Shown here: one piece after another, positions 36,237-43,758 of the stretch
Position numbering within the stretch: the stretch's first letter is position 1
Layout: each line of letters begins with the position of its first letter
NCBI RefSeq assembly: GCF_000975115.1
Contig: NZ_BBRE01000004.1
Location: 1 to 64,000 of the forward strand
DNA length: 64,000 bases
DNA from: Demequina oxidasica
GTDB lineage: Bacteria; Actinomycetota; Actinomycetes; Actinomycetales; Demequinaceae
Reading direction: 5' to 3'
Made by a program: the position numbers and the translations under genes
Notes under the pieces: generated by a model
What the model was told of the DNA's origin: nothing
What the model saw: only the letters and a program-made list of their open reading frames with translations
Database searches by the model: none

Positions 36237-36623
36237 ATGAATCTGAAGCGGGCGGCGCGCGGTGCGGCTGCGCTGGACGCGGGGGCAATCCTGGTCTTCG
36301 CGGTGGTCGGGCGCGCGACCCACGACGAGGGCATCCTTGGTGGCAACGGGCTCGGGCTGCTTGGCACGTTGTGGCCGTTCCTTGTGGGAGCCGCCGCTGG
36401 CTGGGTGCTGGCTAAGGCGTGGCGCAAGCCGTGCGCGTGGTGGCCCACCGGCGTGATCGTCTGGGCGTCCGCGCTCGTTGGCGGCATGCTGTTGCGAGCG
36501 GTCAGCGGTCAGGGGGTGGCGGTCTCGTTCATGATCGTCGCAGCGTTGTTCCTCGCCACGACCATCATCGGCTGGCGCGTGGTGGCCGGTGTAGTTTCGG
36601 AGCGGCGCGGGCTCAAGGGCTAA
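36237..36623 (+). CDS. DUF3054 family membrane protein
   Basis: 128 aa with four membrane segments (LDAGAILVFAVVGRATHD, LWPFLVGAAAGWVLAKAW, WPTGVIVWASALVGGMLL, FMIVAALFLATTIIGWRVV). These match the DUF3054 family common in actinobacteria; no function is known. AAAGG lies upstream of ATG 36237. It is convergent with the MarR gene. Confidence 0.87.
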   Translation: MNLKRAARGAAALDAGAILVFAVVGRATHDEGILGGNGLGLLGTLWPFLVGAAAGWVLAKAWRKPCAWWPTGVIVWASALVGGMLLRAVSGQGVAVSFMIVAALFLATTIIGWRVVAGVVSERRGLKG

Positions 36624-36645
36624 TTTGTCGGCGCCGGAATCGGCG

Positions 36646-37104
36646 TCATGCGCCGGTGCTGTCGTCGCGCAGCGAGTCGGTCATGCTTTGAAGGATGCGG
36701 AAGGCGGTCGACTGCTCTTCGTCGGTGAGGCCAGCGAGCATTTGGACCTCAACCTGCCGGACTGCCGCGGTTGCCTCGGCGAGGGCCTCGCGGCCCGCCG
36801 GGGTGAGTTGAGTGGGGAGGGCCCTCCCCGCAGGCGGCTCGGCGGGCCTCGATACCTGGCCTTCACGCTCGAGGGTCTGGAGCAGCACGTTCATTGACTG
36901 TCGGGTCACGAAGCTGCCTCGTGCGAGTTCCGAATTCGACAAGCCCGGTCGCTGAGAGAGCAATTCGAGGCAGGAGTAATGCGTCACTGTCATCCCGAGG
37001 GGTCGCAGTGCCTCGACCATGGCCGCGCGGAGTGAGCTCGATGCTTGTTTCAGCAGGTAGCCCAGTGAAGTCTCAAGGTTGACGCCGGCACTATCTTGAC
37101 TCAT
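36646..37104 (-). CDS. MarR family transcriptional regulator
   Basis: 152 aa winged-helix regulator. HTH around residues 50-75 (PGLSNSELARGSFVTRQSMN) with wing EREGQVSRPAEPPAGRALPT. It is divergent from a VOC-family gene; two TGTCA-N6-TGACA sites lie between, one overlapping its own start codon, which predicts repression of both genes. Ligand unknown. Confidence 0.88.
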   Translation of the reverse strand: MSQDSAGVNLETSLGYLLKQASSSLRAAMVEALRPLGMTVTHYSCLELLSQRPGLSNSELARGSFVTRQSMNVLLQTLEREGQVSRPAEPPAGRALPTQLTPAGREALAEATAAVRQVEVQMLAGLTDEEQSTAFRILQSMTDSLRDDSTGA

Positions 37105-37147
37105 GTCAATATTCTGACATACAGTGCCTCTTGTCAGTTAACTGACA
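37103..37147. promoter_or_regulatory. Two TGTCA-N6-TGACA operators in the marR-VOC divergent region
   Basis: TGTCAATATTCTGACA (37104-37119) and TGTCAGTTAACTGACA (37132-37147, a perfect 16-bp palindrome) share both half-sites and the 6-nt spacing, with centres 28 bp apart. The first overlaps the marR start codon. They are probable MarR operators. Confidence 0.75.
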
Positions 37148-37167
37148 CCAATCTAAGGAGTAGCAAC

Positions 37168-37536
37168 GTGCCCGCCATCGGACCCGATTTCATCTCACTT
37201 CAATCACGCGACCTTGACGTTGCGCAGGCATTCTACGAGCAGTACCTCGGGCTGGTGCGGTCCAAAGTGGGGCCTCCCCATGCGGTGGTGTTTGAAACTA
37301 AGCCGATCGCCTTCGCGCTCCGAGACGTTGTTCCGGGAACCGATCTGGCGGCGGCTAGTCAGCCGGGGGTAGGCGTAGCGATCTGGCTTCACGCGACGAA
37401 CGTACAGGCCATCCACGATGCGATCGCCGCGGACGGTCACACGATCATCGCAGCACCCATTGATGGCCCCTTCGGCCGGACCTTCACCTTTGCTGACCCG
37501 GATGGTTATCACGTGACTCTTCACGACCGGGACTGA
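37168..37536 (+). CDS. VOC (glyoxalase/dioxygenase-like) family protein
   Basis: 122 aa vicinal-oxygen-chelate fold, DFISLQSRDLDVAQAFYEQYLGL at the start and TFADPDGYHVTLHD at the end; metal-ligand positions are not all evident. Members include glyoxalases, resistance proteins and dioxygenases, and the activity is not predictable. GTG 37168 has AAGGAG 7 nt upstream. It is regulated with marR through the shared operators. Confidence 0.85.
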   Translation: MPAIGPDFISLQSRDLDVAQAFYEQYLGLVRSKVGPPHAVVFETKPIAFALRDVVPGTDLAAASQPGVGVAIWLHATNVQAIHDAIAADGHTIIAAPIDGPFGRTFTFADPDGYHVTLHDRD

Positions 37537-37587
37537 AGTGCGCTAGCAACTTCGACAATGGGGTCCTACTGTGCACATTGCCTCCGA

Positions 37588-40326
37588 CTAACCAGCGCCG
37601 TTGACAGTCACCACGTGACTCTCGTTGTCATAGGTGAACGTCACGGTCGAGTCCGCACTCAGCGACAGCGGGATGTTCGCGCCGTCAGGCACACCGTCCA
37701 CTCCATAGTTCAGGTCCCACGCGCGGTCGATCGCGATCTTGTACTCGTAGTCGCCCGCGGGCAGGTCCACGGTAATGGACCACGTCGCGGACTCCGGATC
37801 CAGAGTGAGTTGCGCCTGGTCGCACGCCGGCGCCCAGTCCTCGCCGCAACCCATGGCCGAGTTCAGCGAACCGGGGAGGGCCACCTCGTCAGGTTGCGCG
37901 AGCGCTCCCGCCCGGGTGGACAACGCCAACGACTGCGTGGCGACGCCGCTCTGCGTCGCGGTCGCTCGGTACAGCACGTCCGCTCCCGCGTCGAGCTCGG
38001 ACGCGTCGTCAATCACTGTGTAGACCGGCGCTGACGTGTCCGTGCCGATCGGCTCCCAGTCGCCGCCGTCGACCTGGCGCTCGAACGTGACCGAGGTGCC
38101 GGGGCGGTCGGGAATGACGGTCGCGCTAATCACCGGGGCTGCGCCCAGCGTCGAGCCGATCTCGGGGGAGGTGATGTCAACGTCGGGAGCTGCGACCTGC
38201 GCGGTGATCGCGTCGGACATTGAGGTATTCTCCGCGTTGTCCGCGACAACGGCCACGTAATCGACCTCGGTGCCCGGCGCGAGCGACGAGACATCCTGGT
38301 AGACCACGTAGGGCGAGTTGTCATCCGTGCCGATGTACTCCCAGCCGTCCCCCGAGTCGGCCCAGAAGGACACCTCCACATAGGTATCGGAGTCGACGTC
38401 GGCTGCCACGCGCAGGCGGCCGGGGGCATCGGGTGCGGGAGCGGCGTCGGAGATGGTGACGCCCGGCGCGGCGTCCGATGCTGGGATTGGCTTTGCCGCC
38501 TGATAAACCACGGCGGACATCGCCGGGACCACAAAGCCAACCTGACCGTTCGCGTCGGACGTCACCACGGCATCGGCGCCGTAAATGCCCGCAAAGTCGG
38601 TGGACGGTGACCAGGTCGGCACCTCGGCCGAGCGTTCCTGGTCGGAGTTGTTGACCGCGACCAGGTACTCGACGCCTTGCTCACGGTCCAGGCGCGAGAA
38701 CGCGTAGATGCCGGCGCCGGGGTCGGCGTAGCGATTCTGTTGGACGCCGTTGCGCAGCGCCGGGTGCTCCTTGGTCAGCGCCGCGAGGTCAGCGATGGTG
38801 GCGTAAAGCGGGTGGGCGGTGTCGTAGGTGTCCTCGGCCTGGGTCGCGTCGGTGCCGATCAGGTCCTGGGACACGTACTCGTCGATCTGGGTGGCGAACA
38901 TCGGCTGACGCGACTGGATGTCGCCGCCCTCGCCGGTGAAGCCCTGCTCGTCGCCGTAGTAGATGACCGGGTTGCCGCGCGTCAGGTACATCAGCTGGTG
39001 GGCGAGGGTGTCGCGGGCGAGGGCCTCGTCGTCCGCGATGCCCGGGTTGTCCGCCTCGATGAAGCTGCCGATGCGGCCCATGTCGTGATTGCCCAGGAAG
39101 GTGGGCAGCTGATACGCGTTCGAGTCCGCGTCCGTGTACCAGTCGTCGTCCGCGTAGAAGTCGGCCAGCGCCTGCGCGCCGCCCCCGGTCGAGGCGAACG
39201 TGCGCGCCGCGTCCTGGAACGGGAAGTCGAGCACGGCCTGCATGTTGTCCGCGGTGGTGAAGGTCGACGTGTACGGCCGCGAGGTGTCGAACACCTCGCC
39301 GAACATGAAGAAGTCCTCCTTGCCCTGGTCGTGCGCGAACTGCAGCACCTCGGGCCCGAACCGCTGCCAGAAGCCGTCGTCCACGTGGCGCATGGTGTCG
39401 ATGCGGAAGCCGTCGATGCCGAAGTCCTCGATCCACGTGCTGTAGATGTCGATCATGCCGTCCACCACCACGGGGTTCTCCGTCAATAGGTCGTCGAGTC
39501 CGAAGAAGTCGCCATACTGGCTGTCCTCCCCGGTAAAGGTGGTGTTTCCGCGGTTGTGATAGAGCGTGACGTCGTTCAGCCACGAGGGGGTCTTGGCGTC
39601 TTCCTCGCCCGGCTCGAGCACGGGAATGTACGGGAACGAGGTCTGGGCGTCGAGGGCGGGAAAGTCCTCCGCCGCATCGGCGCCGCCAAAGGCGTAGGCG
39701 CGGTCGTCGAACGGGTTGCCATCGGCGTCGGTGTAGGGCTGCTCGTCCTTGGATACGTACGCCTCGCGGGGGTTGGTCTCGTAGCCGATGACGTCCGCGG
39801 TGTGGTTGGTGATGATGTCGAAGAAGACCTTCATGCCGCGCTCGTGGGCGGCGTCGACCAGGGTCGCGAGGTCCTCGTTGGTGCCCAGGTGCGGATCGAT
39901 GTTCGTGAAGTCCGTGATCCAGTAGCCGTGATAGCCGGCGGAGCCATCCTCGACCTGCACGGCCTTGTTGGTGAAGCTGGGGGTGAGCCAGAGCGCCGTG
40001 GTGCCCAGGCCCTCGATGTAGTCGAGGTTGTCCGTCAGCCCCTTGAGGTCGCCGCCCTGGTAGAAGCCCGCCTGCGTGGGGTCGAAGCCCGAGACCATGG
40101 GGTCCTCTCCCAGGCCGCCGTCGTCGTTGGCGGTGTCGCCGTTGGCGAAGCGGTCCGCCATCACGAAGTAGAAGTTCTGGTCGGTGGCGGCCTCGCGCAG
40201 CGGGGGGACCGCGTGCGGCTCGTTGGGGCTGTCCTGTGCGGTGGCGATGCCGACCACGACGAGTGCGGCCACGGCGATAATCGCGGTGATCGCTAGGGGC
40301 TTCTTGTAACGGGCGGCGGTGCTCAC
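37588..40326 (-). CDS. Secreted GH13 alpha-amylase/pullulanase-type enzyme with C-terminal beta domains
   Basis: 912 aa. An N-terminal membrane/signal segment (residues 9-30) leads to export. The GH13 barrel spans about 50-500, with nucleophile Asp310 (GFRIDTMRH), acid/base Glu344 (FMFGEVFD) and transition-state stabiliser Asp415 (LGNHDMGR). A C-terminal amylase beta domain follows, then two homologous Ig-like modules (both with a YIGTD/PIGTD core, about 640-820) and a last module resembling the pullulanase X25 domain (WSITVDLPAGDYEYKIAID). It cleaves alpha-glucans outside the cell. The start is GTG 40326 with GAAGGAGG upstream. A -35/-10 promoter and two LacI-type operators lie upstream. Confidence 0.9.
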   Translation of the reverse strand: MSTAARYKKPLAITAIIAVAALVVVGIATAQDSPNEPHAVPPLREAATDQNFYFVMADRFANGDTANDDGGLGEDPMVSGFDPTQAGFYQGGDLKGLTDNLDYIEGLGTTALWLTPSFTNKAVQVEDGSAGYHGYWITDFTNIDPHLGTNEDLATLVDAAHERGMKVFFDIITNHTADVIGYETNPREAYVSKDEQPYTDADGNPFDDRAYAFGGADAAEDFPALDAQTSFPYIPVLEPGEEDAKTPSWLNDVTLYHNRGNTTFTGEDSQYGDFFGLDDLLTENPVVVDGMIDIYSTWIEDFGIDGFRIDTMRHVDDGFWQRFGPEVLQFAHDQGKEDFFMFGEVFDTSRPYTSTFTTADNMQAVLDFPFQDAARTFASTGGGAQALADFYADDDWYTDADSNAYQLPTFLGNHDMGRIGSFIEADNPGIADDEALARDTLAHQLMYLTRGNPVIYYGDEQGFTGEGGDIQSRQPMFATQIDEYVSQDLIGTDATQAEDTYDTAHPLYATIADLAALTKEHPALRNGVQQNRYADPGAGIYAFSRLDREQGVEYLVAVNNSDQERSAEVPTWSPSTDFAGIYGADAVVTSDANGQVGFVVPAMSAVVYQAAKPIPASDAAPGVTISDAAPAPDAPGRLRVAADVDSDTYVEVSFWADSGDGWEYIGTDDNSPYVVYQDVSSLAPGTEVDYVAVVADNAENTSMSDAITAQVAAPDVDITSPEIGSTLGAAPVISATVIPDRPGTSVTFERQVDGGDWEPIGTDTSAPVYTVIDDASELDAGADVLYRATATQSGVATQSLALSTRAGALAQPDEVALPGSLNSAMGCGEDWAPACDQAQLTLDPESATWSITVDLPAGDYEYKIAIDRAWDLNYGVDGVPDGANIPLSLSADSTVTFTYDNESHVVTVNGAG

Positions 40327-40358
40327 GTCGATCCTCCTTCATTGCAGGTCTCGCCCGT

Positions 40359-40387
40359 AGCGTATGCGCTTGCATTGGCGTGCGCAA
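40359..40387 (-). promoter_or_regulatory. Amylase promoter with overlapping catabolite-type operator
   Basis: On the minus strand TTGCGC (40382-40387), a 17-bp spacer and TACGCT (40359-40364) form a standard promoter. ATGCAAGCGCATACG (40361-40375) matches 10 of the 11 defined positions of the cre-type consensus WTGNAANCGNWNNCW and covers the spacer and -10. A LacI/GalR-family repressor bound here would block transcription. Confidence 0.6.
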
Positions 40388-40460
40388 CAGAAATCGACTA
40401 CTGCCTTCCCTCAGAGCTCATGCGGACGATGCTTGGGGCGAGTTGCTTTGGTGGCGCACT

Positions 40461-40475
40461 AGCAAACGCTTACAT
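40461..40475 (-). promoter_or_regulatory. Second catabolite-type operator upstream of the amylase gene
   Basis: ATGTAAGCGTTTGCT on the minus strand fits every defined position of WTGNAANCGNWNNCW and lies 100 bp from the promoter-proximal copy, allowing looping by a LacI-family repressor. The rest of 40376-40544 holds no gene. Confidence 0.6.
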
Positions 40476-40544
40476 CGCCGGGCGGGTCCCCACGAGGGAA
40501 GGCTGGGCGGAGGGGCGGGGGTAGTGAGGGGCGCTGCGCGCCGC

Positions 40545-40619
40545 GTCAAACATCGGATGGTCGATACCCTCGAGGAAGCGAACCGTGTCGGATTACTGGG
40601 GTCGCAGAGAATCTAGGTC
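40545..40619 (+). pseudogene. Decayed duplicate fragment of the MerR-controlled thioredoxin-like gene
   Basis: The first 50 bases (40545-40594) match 41171-41220 of the intact gene at 45 of 50 positions, and similarity continues to about 40619. In the shared frame it reads VKHRMVDTLEEANRVGLLGS against VKHQMVDTPEEASRVGFFGS (residues 33-52). No start codon with a ribosome site, no N-terminal Cys motif and no C-terminus remain; a stop follows at 40614. The fragment ends at the 3' end of merR, on the opposite side of merR from the intact copy, and so appears to be a relic of a duplication or rearrangement. Confidence 0.8.
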
Positions 40620-41017
40620 GTCGGCCGCGGGATGACGTGGCAGGTGTCGGTGTCGGTGCAGTCGACGGGATCAAGTTGATCGCTTCGACTGATGAGGCCC
40701 TCCAGCTCCTCTCCCATGATCGCGAGTTCGTTTTGTCGCCTGCGGACGTCGCGGAGCTTGGCCGAGAGCAGGTCCCGCACGTGGGTGCAGGGCGTCACGC
40801 CGTCGCCACGCAGGTCAAGGATGGAGGCGATCTCGACGAGGGTGAAGCCGACGCCCTGACCCGCTCGGATGAATTGGAGTCGGGTGATAACTGAGGGGTC
40901 GTAGGTGCGGTAGCCGCTCGGATCGCGTCGAGGCTCCGGGAGCAGGCCCCTGCGTTCGTAGTAGCGGATCGTCTGGGGCTCAACGCTCACGGCGGCGGCA
41001 ACTTCTCCAATGCGCAT
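40613..41017 (-). CDS. MerR family metal- or thiol-responsive regulator
   Basis: 134 aa. The winged HTH MRIGEVAAAVSVEPQTIRYYERRGLLPEPRR is classic MerR, followed by the dimerisation helix and a C-terminal effector site with Cys77 (DGVTPCTHV), Cys120 and Cys126 (VDCTDTDTCHVI). Three cysteines at these places resemble the Hg/Zn/Cd-responsive group, but the spacing (C-x5-C at the C-terminus) is not that of Hg-MerR, so the inducer is uncertain. It is divergent from a two-gene redox cassette, with a MerR-type promoter between. Confidence 0.9.
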   Translation of the reverse strand: MRIGEVAAAVSVEPQTIRYYERRGLLPEPRRDPSGYRTYDPSVITRLQFIRAGQGVGFTLVEIASILDLRGDGVTPCTHVRDLLSAKLRDVRRRQNELAIMGEELEGLISRSDQLDPVDCTDTDTCHVIPRPTT

Positions 41018-41035
41018 GATCTCGACACTACGCGC

Positions 41036-41067
41036 TTGACCTTATACCCGGGTTCAAGGTTTAGCGT
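41036..41067 (+). promoter_or_regulatory. MerR-type promoter with 20-bp spacer and dyad operator
   Basis: TTGACC (41036-41041), a 20-bp spacer, and TAGCGT (41062-41067). The spacer is a dyad, ACCTT-N12-AAGGT with central ACCCGGGT (41039-41060), just as in zntR/cueR/merR promoters where the regulator untwists an overlong spacer. The ATG of the next gene follows after 7 nt, so the transcript is probably leaderless. Confidence 0.8.
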
Positions 41068-41074
41068 GACTCGT

Positions 41075-41374
41075 ATGGACGTCACCCTGCTCTACTTTGA
41101 AGGATGCCCCAACTGGAAGGTTGCGGACGAGAGGTTGCGCCTCGTCGCGGCCGATCGTCCCGGCATCGTCGTCAAACACCAGATGGTCGACACCCCCGAG
41201 GAAGCGAGCCGTGTCGGATTCTTCGGTTCGCCGAGCATTCAGGTCAACGGTGTCGACGCGTTCGCGGAGCCAGGTGCACGGGTCGGCATGACGTGCCGCC
41301 TGTATTCGACCCCAGATGGATACCGGGGCGCTCCGACGTTTGACCAACTCCGCGCGGCACTCGCCGATGCGTGA
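41075..41374 (+). CDS. Thioredoxin-fold small protein, MerR regulated
   Basis: 99 aa beginning MDVTLLYFEGCPNW. The strand followed by a Cys at a thioredoxin-like position (Cys11) and a cis-Pro-like GSPS near residue 52 suggest a thioredoxin fold with a single N-terminal cysteine; a second Cys is at 74. Such proteins appear in databases as thioredoxin-like, DF-family, or (without evidence) alkylmercury lyase. It is far too short to be MerB. It sits under the MerR promoter and 46 nt before a disulfide reductase that could reduce it; that partnership is inference. Confidence 0.8.
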   Translation: MDVTLLYFEGCPNWKVADERLRLVAADRPGIVVKHQMVDTPEEASRVGFFGSPSIQVNGVDAFAEPGARVGMTCRLYSTPDGYRGAPTFDQLRAALADA

Positions 41375-41420
41375 CCTTGGCGTGACCGCGGCGCCGGCTT
41401 CAACTAAAGGAGAGTCAAAT

Positions 41421-42773
41421 ATGAACGGCAAATACGATCTGATCGTCATCGGCGCGGGCATGGCAGGCATCGCCGCCGCGAACAAGTGCGCAAGCCAGGG
41501 ATGGAAGGTCGCAATCGCGGACCCTCTCCCGTATGGCGGGACATGCGCGCTGCGGGGGTGCGACCCTAAGAAGATCCTGCGGCGTGGCGCCGAGATCGTC
41601 GACGCCGCTCGTCTCATGCGGGGTAAGGGCATCGAGGACGACGGTCTGTCGATCAACTGGTCCGACCTCATGACGCACAAGCATGGTTTTACCGATCCTC
41701 TCCCGCAGCGCATGGAAGATGGCCTGATGGGCAACGGCGTCGAAACTCTCCACGGGCACGCACGCTTCACCGGCGCCCGCCAGATCGAAATCGACGGAAC
41801 CAGTTATGAAGCCGAGCGCTTCCTCGTCGCGACTGGGGCGCGGCCGAGGACGCTGGAATTTCCCGGCCACGAGCACCTCATCGACAGCACCGAGTTCCTG
41901 AATCTTGACGCCCTCCCCGAGCGGGTCCTGTTCATCGGTGGCGGCTTCATCTCGTTCGAGTTCGCTCACATCGTCGCCCGCACGGGGAGTTCCGCGGTGA
42001 TCGTCGACCGCGGCTCACGCCCGTTGAAGAGCTTCGACCCGGACCTTGTGGAACTCCTCGTCGATCGCGGTCGGGAGGTCGGCGTCGACCTGCGACGCGA
42101 GACGCACGTCGTGGCCGTCGAGCGGGCGGATCGGGGCTTCCGAGTCACCGTCGAACGCGACGGGGCCTCCGAAACAATCGAGGCTGACCTCGTGGTGCAC
42201 GGCGCGGGACGCGTGGCTGACCTCGCAGGGCTAGATCTAGATTCCGCCGGGGTCCAGTGGGGCGAACGAGGGGTAAGTGTGGGCGGTCACCTGCAAAGCA
42301 CCACCAACCCGGCCGTTTGGGCCGCGGGAGATTCGGCGGACACCGCCGGGATGCCGCTGACTCCAGTCGCCGTGTCCGAGGCAAAGGTCGCCGCGTCCAA
42401 CATGATCAAGGGCACCACTTCCACCCCGGACTACGTCGGCATTCCCTCTGCGGTCTTCACCATCCCGGAACTCACCCGCGTTGGCATGCTCGAAGCCGAA
42501 GCTCGCGAGCAGGGGATCGATTTGGAGGTTCGCTACTCCGACACGAGCGGCTGGTATTCGAACTATCGGATCGGCGAAGGCACCGCTGCCGCCAAAATTC
42601 TGGTCGACAGGTCGAGCGACCGCGTGGTGGGAGCGCACCTGATTGGACCCGAGTATGGCGAACTGATCAATACCTTCGGGATGGCCATCAAGCTCGGCCT
42701 GACCACCCGTCAACTCAAATCCGCGACGGCGGCTTACCCCACCGTCGGATCCGACCTCGGCTCCATGCTCTAG
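41421..42773 (+). CDS. Atypical FAD-dependent pyridine nucleotide-disulfide oxidoreductase
   Basis: 450 aa. FAD motif GAGMAGIAAA (11-20), redox pair Cys42/Cys47 in YGGTCALRGCDPKK, NAD(P) motif LFIGGGFISFEFA near 170, and the second FAD motif VWAAGDSADTAGMPLTPVA. The redox loop differs from the GGTCLNVGC type of mercuric/lipoamide/mycothione reductases, the C-terminal vicinal cysteines of MerA are absent, and the usual HPT motif is YPT (Tyr439). It probably uses NAD(P)H to reduce a disulfide or other thiol-bound substrate, possibly of its small neighbour. The ATG at 41421 has AAAGGAG upstream. I would not call it merA. Confidence 0.85.
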   Translation: MNGKYDLIVIGAGMAGIAAANKCASQGWKVAIADPLPYGGTCALRGCDPKKILRRGAEIVDAARLMRGKGIEDDGLSINWSDLMTHKHGFTDPLPQRMEDGLMGNGVETLHGHARFTGARQIEIDGTSYEAERFLVATGARPRTLEFPGHEHLIDSTEFLNLDALPERVLFIGGGFISFEFAHIVARTGSSAVIVDRGSRPLKSFDPDLVELLVDRGREVGVDLRRETHVVAVERADRGFRVTVERDGASETIEADLVVHGAGRVADLAGLDLDSAGVQWGERGVSVGGHLQSTTNPAVWAAGDSADTAGMPLTPVAVSEAKVAASNMIKGTTSTPDYVGIPSAVFTIPELTRVGMLEAEAREQGIDLEVRYSDTSGWYSNYRIGEGTAAAKILVDRSSDRVVGAHLIGPEYGELINTFGMAIKLGLTTRQLKSATAAYPTVGSDLGSML

Positions 42774-43068
42774 ATCCGAGACGTCCGCGCCGGCGCGAAA
42801 ACGCGTCCCCTATTCGGACAACCTCAGGTTCGGGCCTCGTTTTGGGGCGAGCAGCGGACGATGCGGCCCACGGGCTGGACCGTTGCGGAGCCTTCGCCTT
42901 TGCGTGACTTATACCTTGCCGACGGCGCGCCCATTTCGCGGCGACGGGGGCTGCCCTTTCTCGTTTGACAGTGCGCCGATGTCGGCGTTCAATGCGATAA
43001 TCGAACAAGTGTTCGAATGGTGTCGTCGTTGAGATGGCGCCGTCGCAGGTGAAGCGAGGTGAGGCGTG
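42774..43068. other. Intergenic region with SOS promoter
   Basis: The first ~185 bases show no gene or strong hairpin. The last part carries the promoter of the imu operon, with TTGACA (42965-42970), an extended -10 TGCGATAAT ending at 43001 and the LexA box. Confidence 0.6.
43001..43016. promoter_or_regulatory. lexA box: LexA (SOS) box
   Basis: TCGAACAAGTGTTCGA is a perfect fit to the Gram-positive/actinobacterial LexA site (CGAACRNRYGTTYG) with full dyad ends. It overlaps the extended -10 region and lies 53 nt before imuA, so the operon should be DNA-damage inducible. Confidence 0.9.
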
Positions 43069-43758
43069 ATGAGTGGGGACAGCACCGAGACGCGCCTTGC
43101 CCGAGCGCGAGCCGCACTGGGGGCCGTCCACCAGAAGGTGGGCGTGGAACGGGTGCCCGACGAGGCGCCCGCGTTGCCGCTGGCCGAGGCGCTCGGGGCG
43201 CTCCTTCCCCAGGGGTTGCGGCGCGGCCAGGTGGTGAGCGTCGAGGGTGCGACTTCGCTGATGCTCGCGCTGGGCGCGGCCGCATCGGCTGCCGGGTCGT
43301 GGACCGCGATCGTGGGCCTGCCCAGGGTGGGCGTGGTGGCGGCCGCGCGGCGGGGGATCGAGCTGTCGCGCCTCGCGCTCATGCCGCACCCGGGGGTTCA
43401 GGCCGCGCAGGTGGTGGGCGCGTGCGTGGACGGCATGGACGTGGTGATGCTCGGGCCCCGACTGGCGCTGTCGCACGCGGACCGGCGCCGGCTCGCCTCG
43501 CGGGCACGGGAGCGCGGCAGCGTGCTGATTGTTGCGGGGCAGTGGGATGGAGCGAACGTTTCCCTGAAAGTCGAGAGCAGCCGATGGCGCGGGCTCGGCT
43601 CAGGCGACGGGCGGTTGCGTGAGCGTGAGATGACGGTGGTGGTGTCGGGTCGTTCGCAGGGGTCGCGGCGGCGCGTGAACGTCACCCTCGACGTCGACCC
43701 CGGTGTGGCGTGGGCCCGTCCCGGTGCACGCACCGTCATTGATGAGGAGGTCGCGTGA
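43069..43758 (+). CDS. imuA: ImuA-type mutasome accessory protein
   Basis: 229 aa, RecA-fold-like protein without a clear Walker A. It lies first in the three-gene LexA-controlled cassette, as imuA' does in mycobacteria. In M. tuberculosis ImuA' works with ImuB and DnaE2 in damage-tolerant, mutagenic synthesis. The GAGG just upstream and the ATG at 43069 (GTG 43066 alternative) set the start, and the stop overlaps imuB by 4 nt. Confidence 0.82.
   Translation: MSGDSTETRLARARAALGAVHQKVGVERVPDEAPALPLAEALGALLPQGLRRGQVVSVEGATSLMLALGAAASAAGSWTAIVGLPRVGVVAAARRGIELSRLALMPHPGVQAAQVVGACVDGMDVVMLGPRLALSHADRRRLASRARERGSVLIVAGQWDGANVSLKVESSRWRGLGSGDGRLREREMTVVVSGRSQGSRRRVNVTLDVDPGVAWARPGARTVIDEEVA

Noticed and set aside
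38789-40387. 532-codon minus-strand open frame within the amylase gene
   Set aside because: Out-of-frame shadow with Arg/Gly/His-rich composition; the amylase frame carries all catalytic motifs.
41421-42773. Calling the disulfide reductase merA and the cassette mercury resistance
   Set aside because: No C-terminal vicinal cysteines, no N-terminal metal-binding domain, different redox loop; no merT/merP/merB nearby.
43069-43758. RecA-type recombinase for imuA
   Set aside because: No clear Walker A motif; the position in the imu cassette explains it better.
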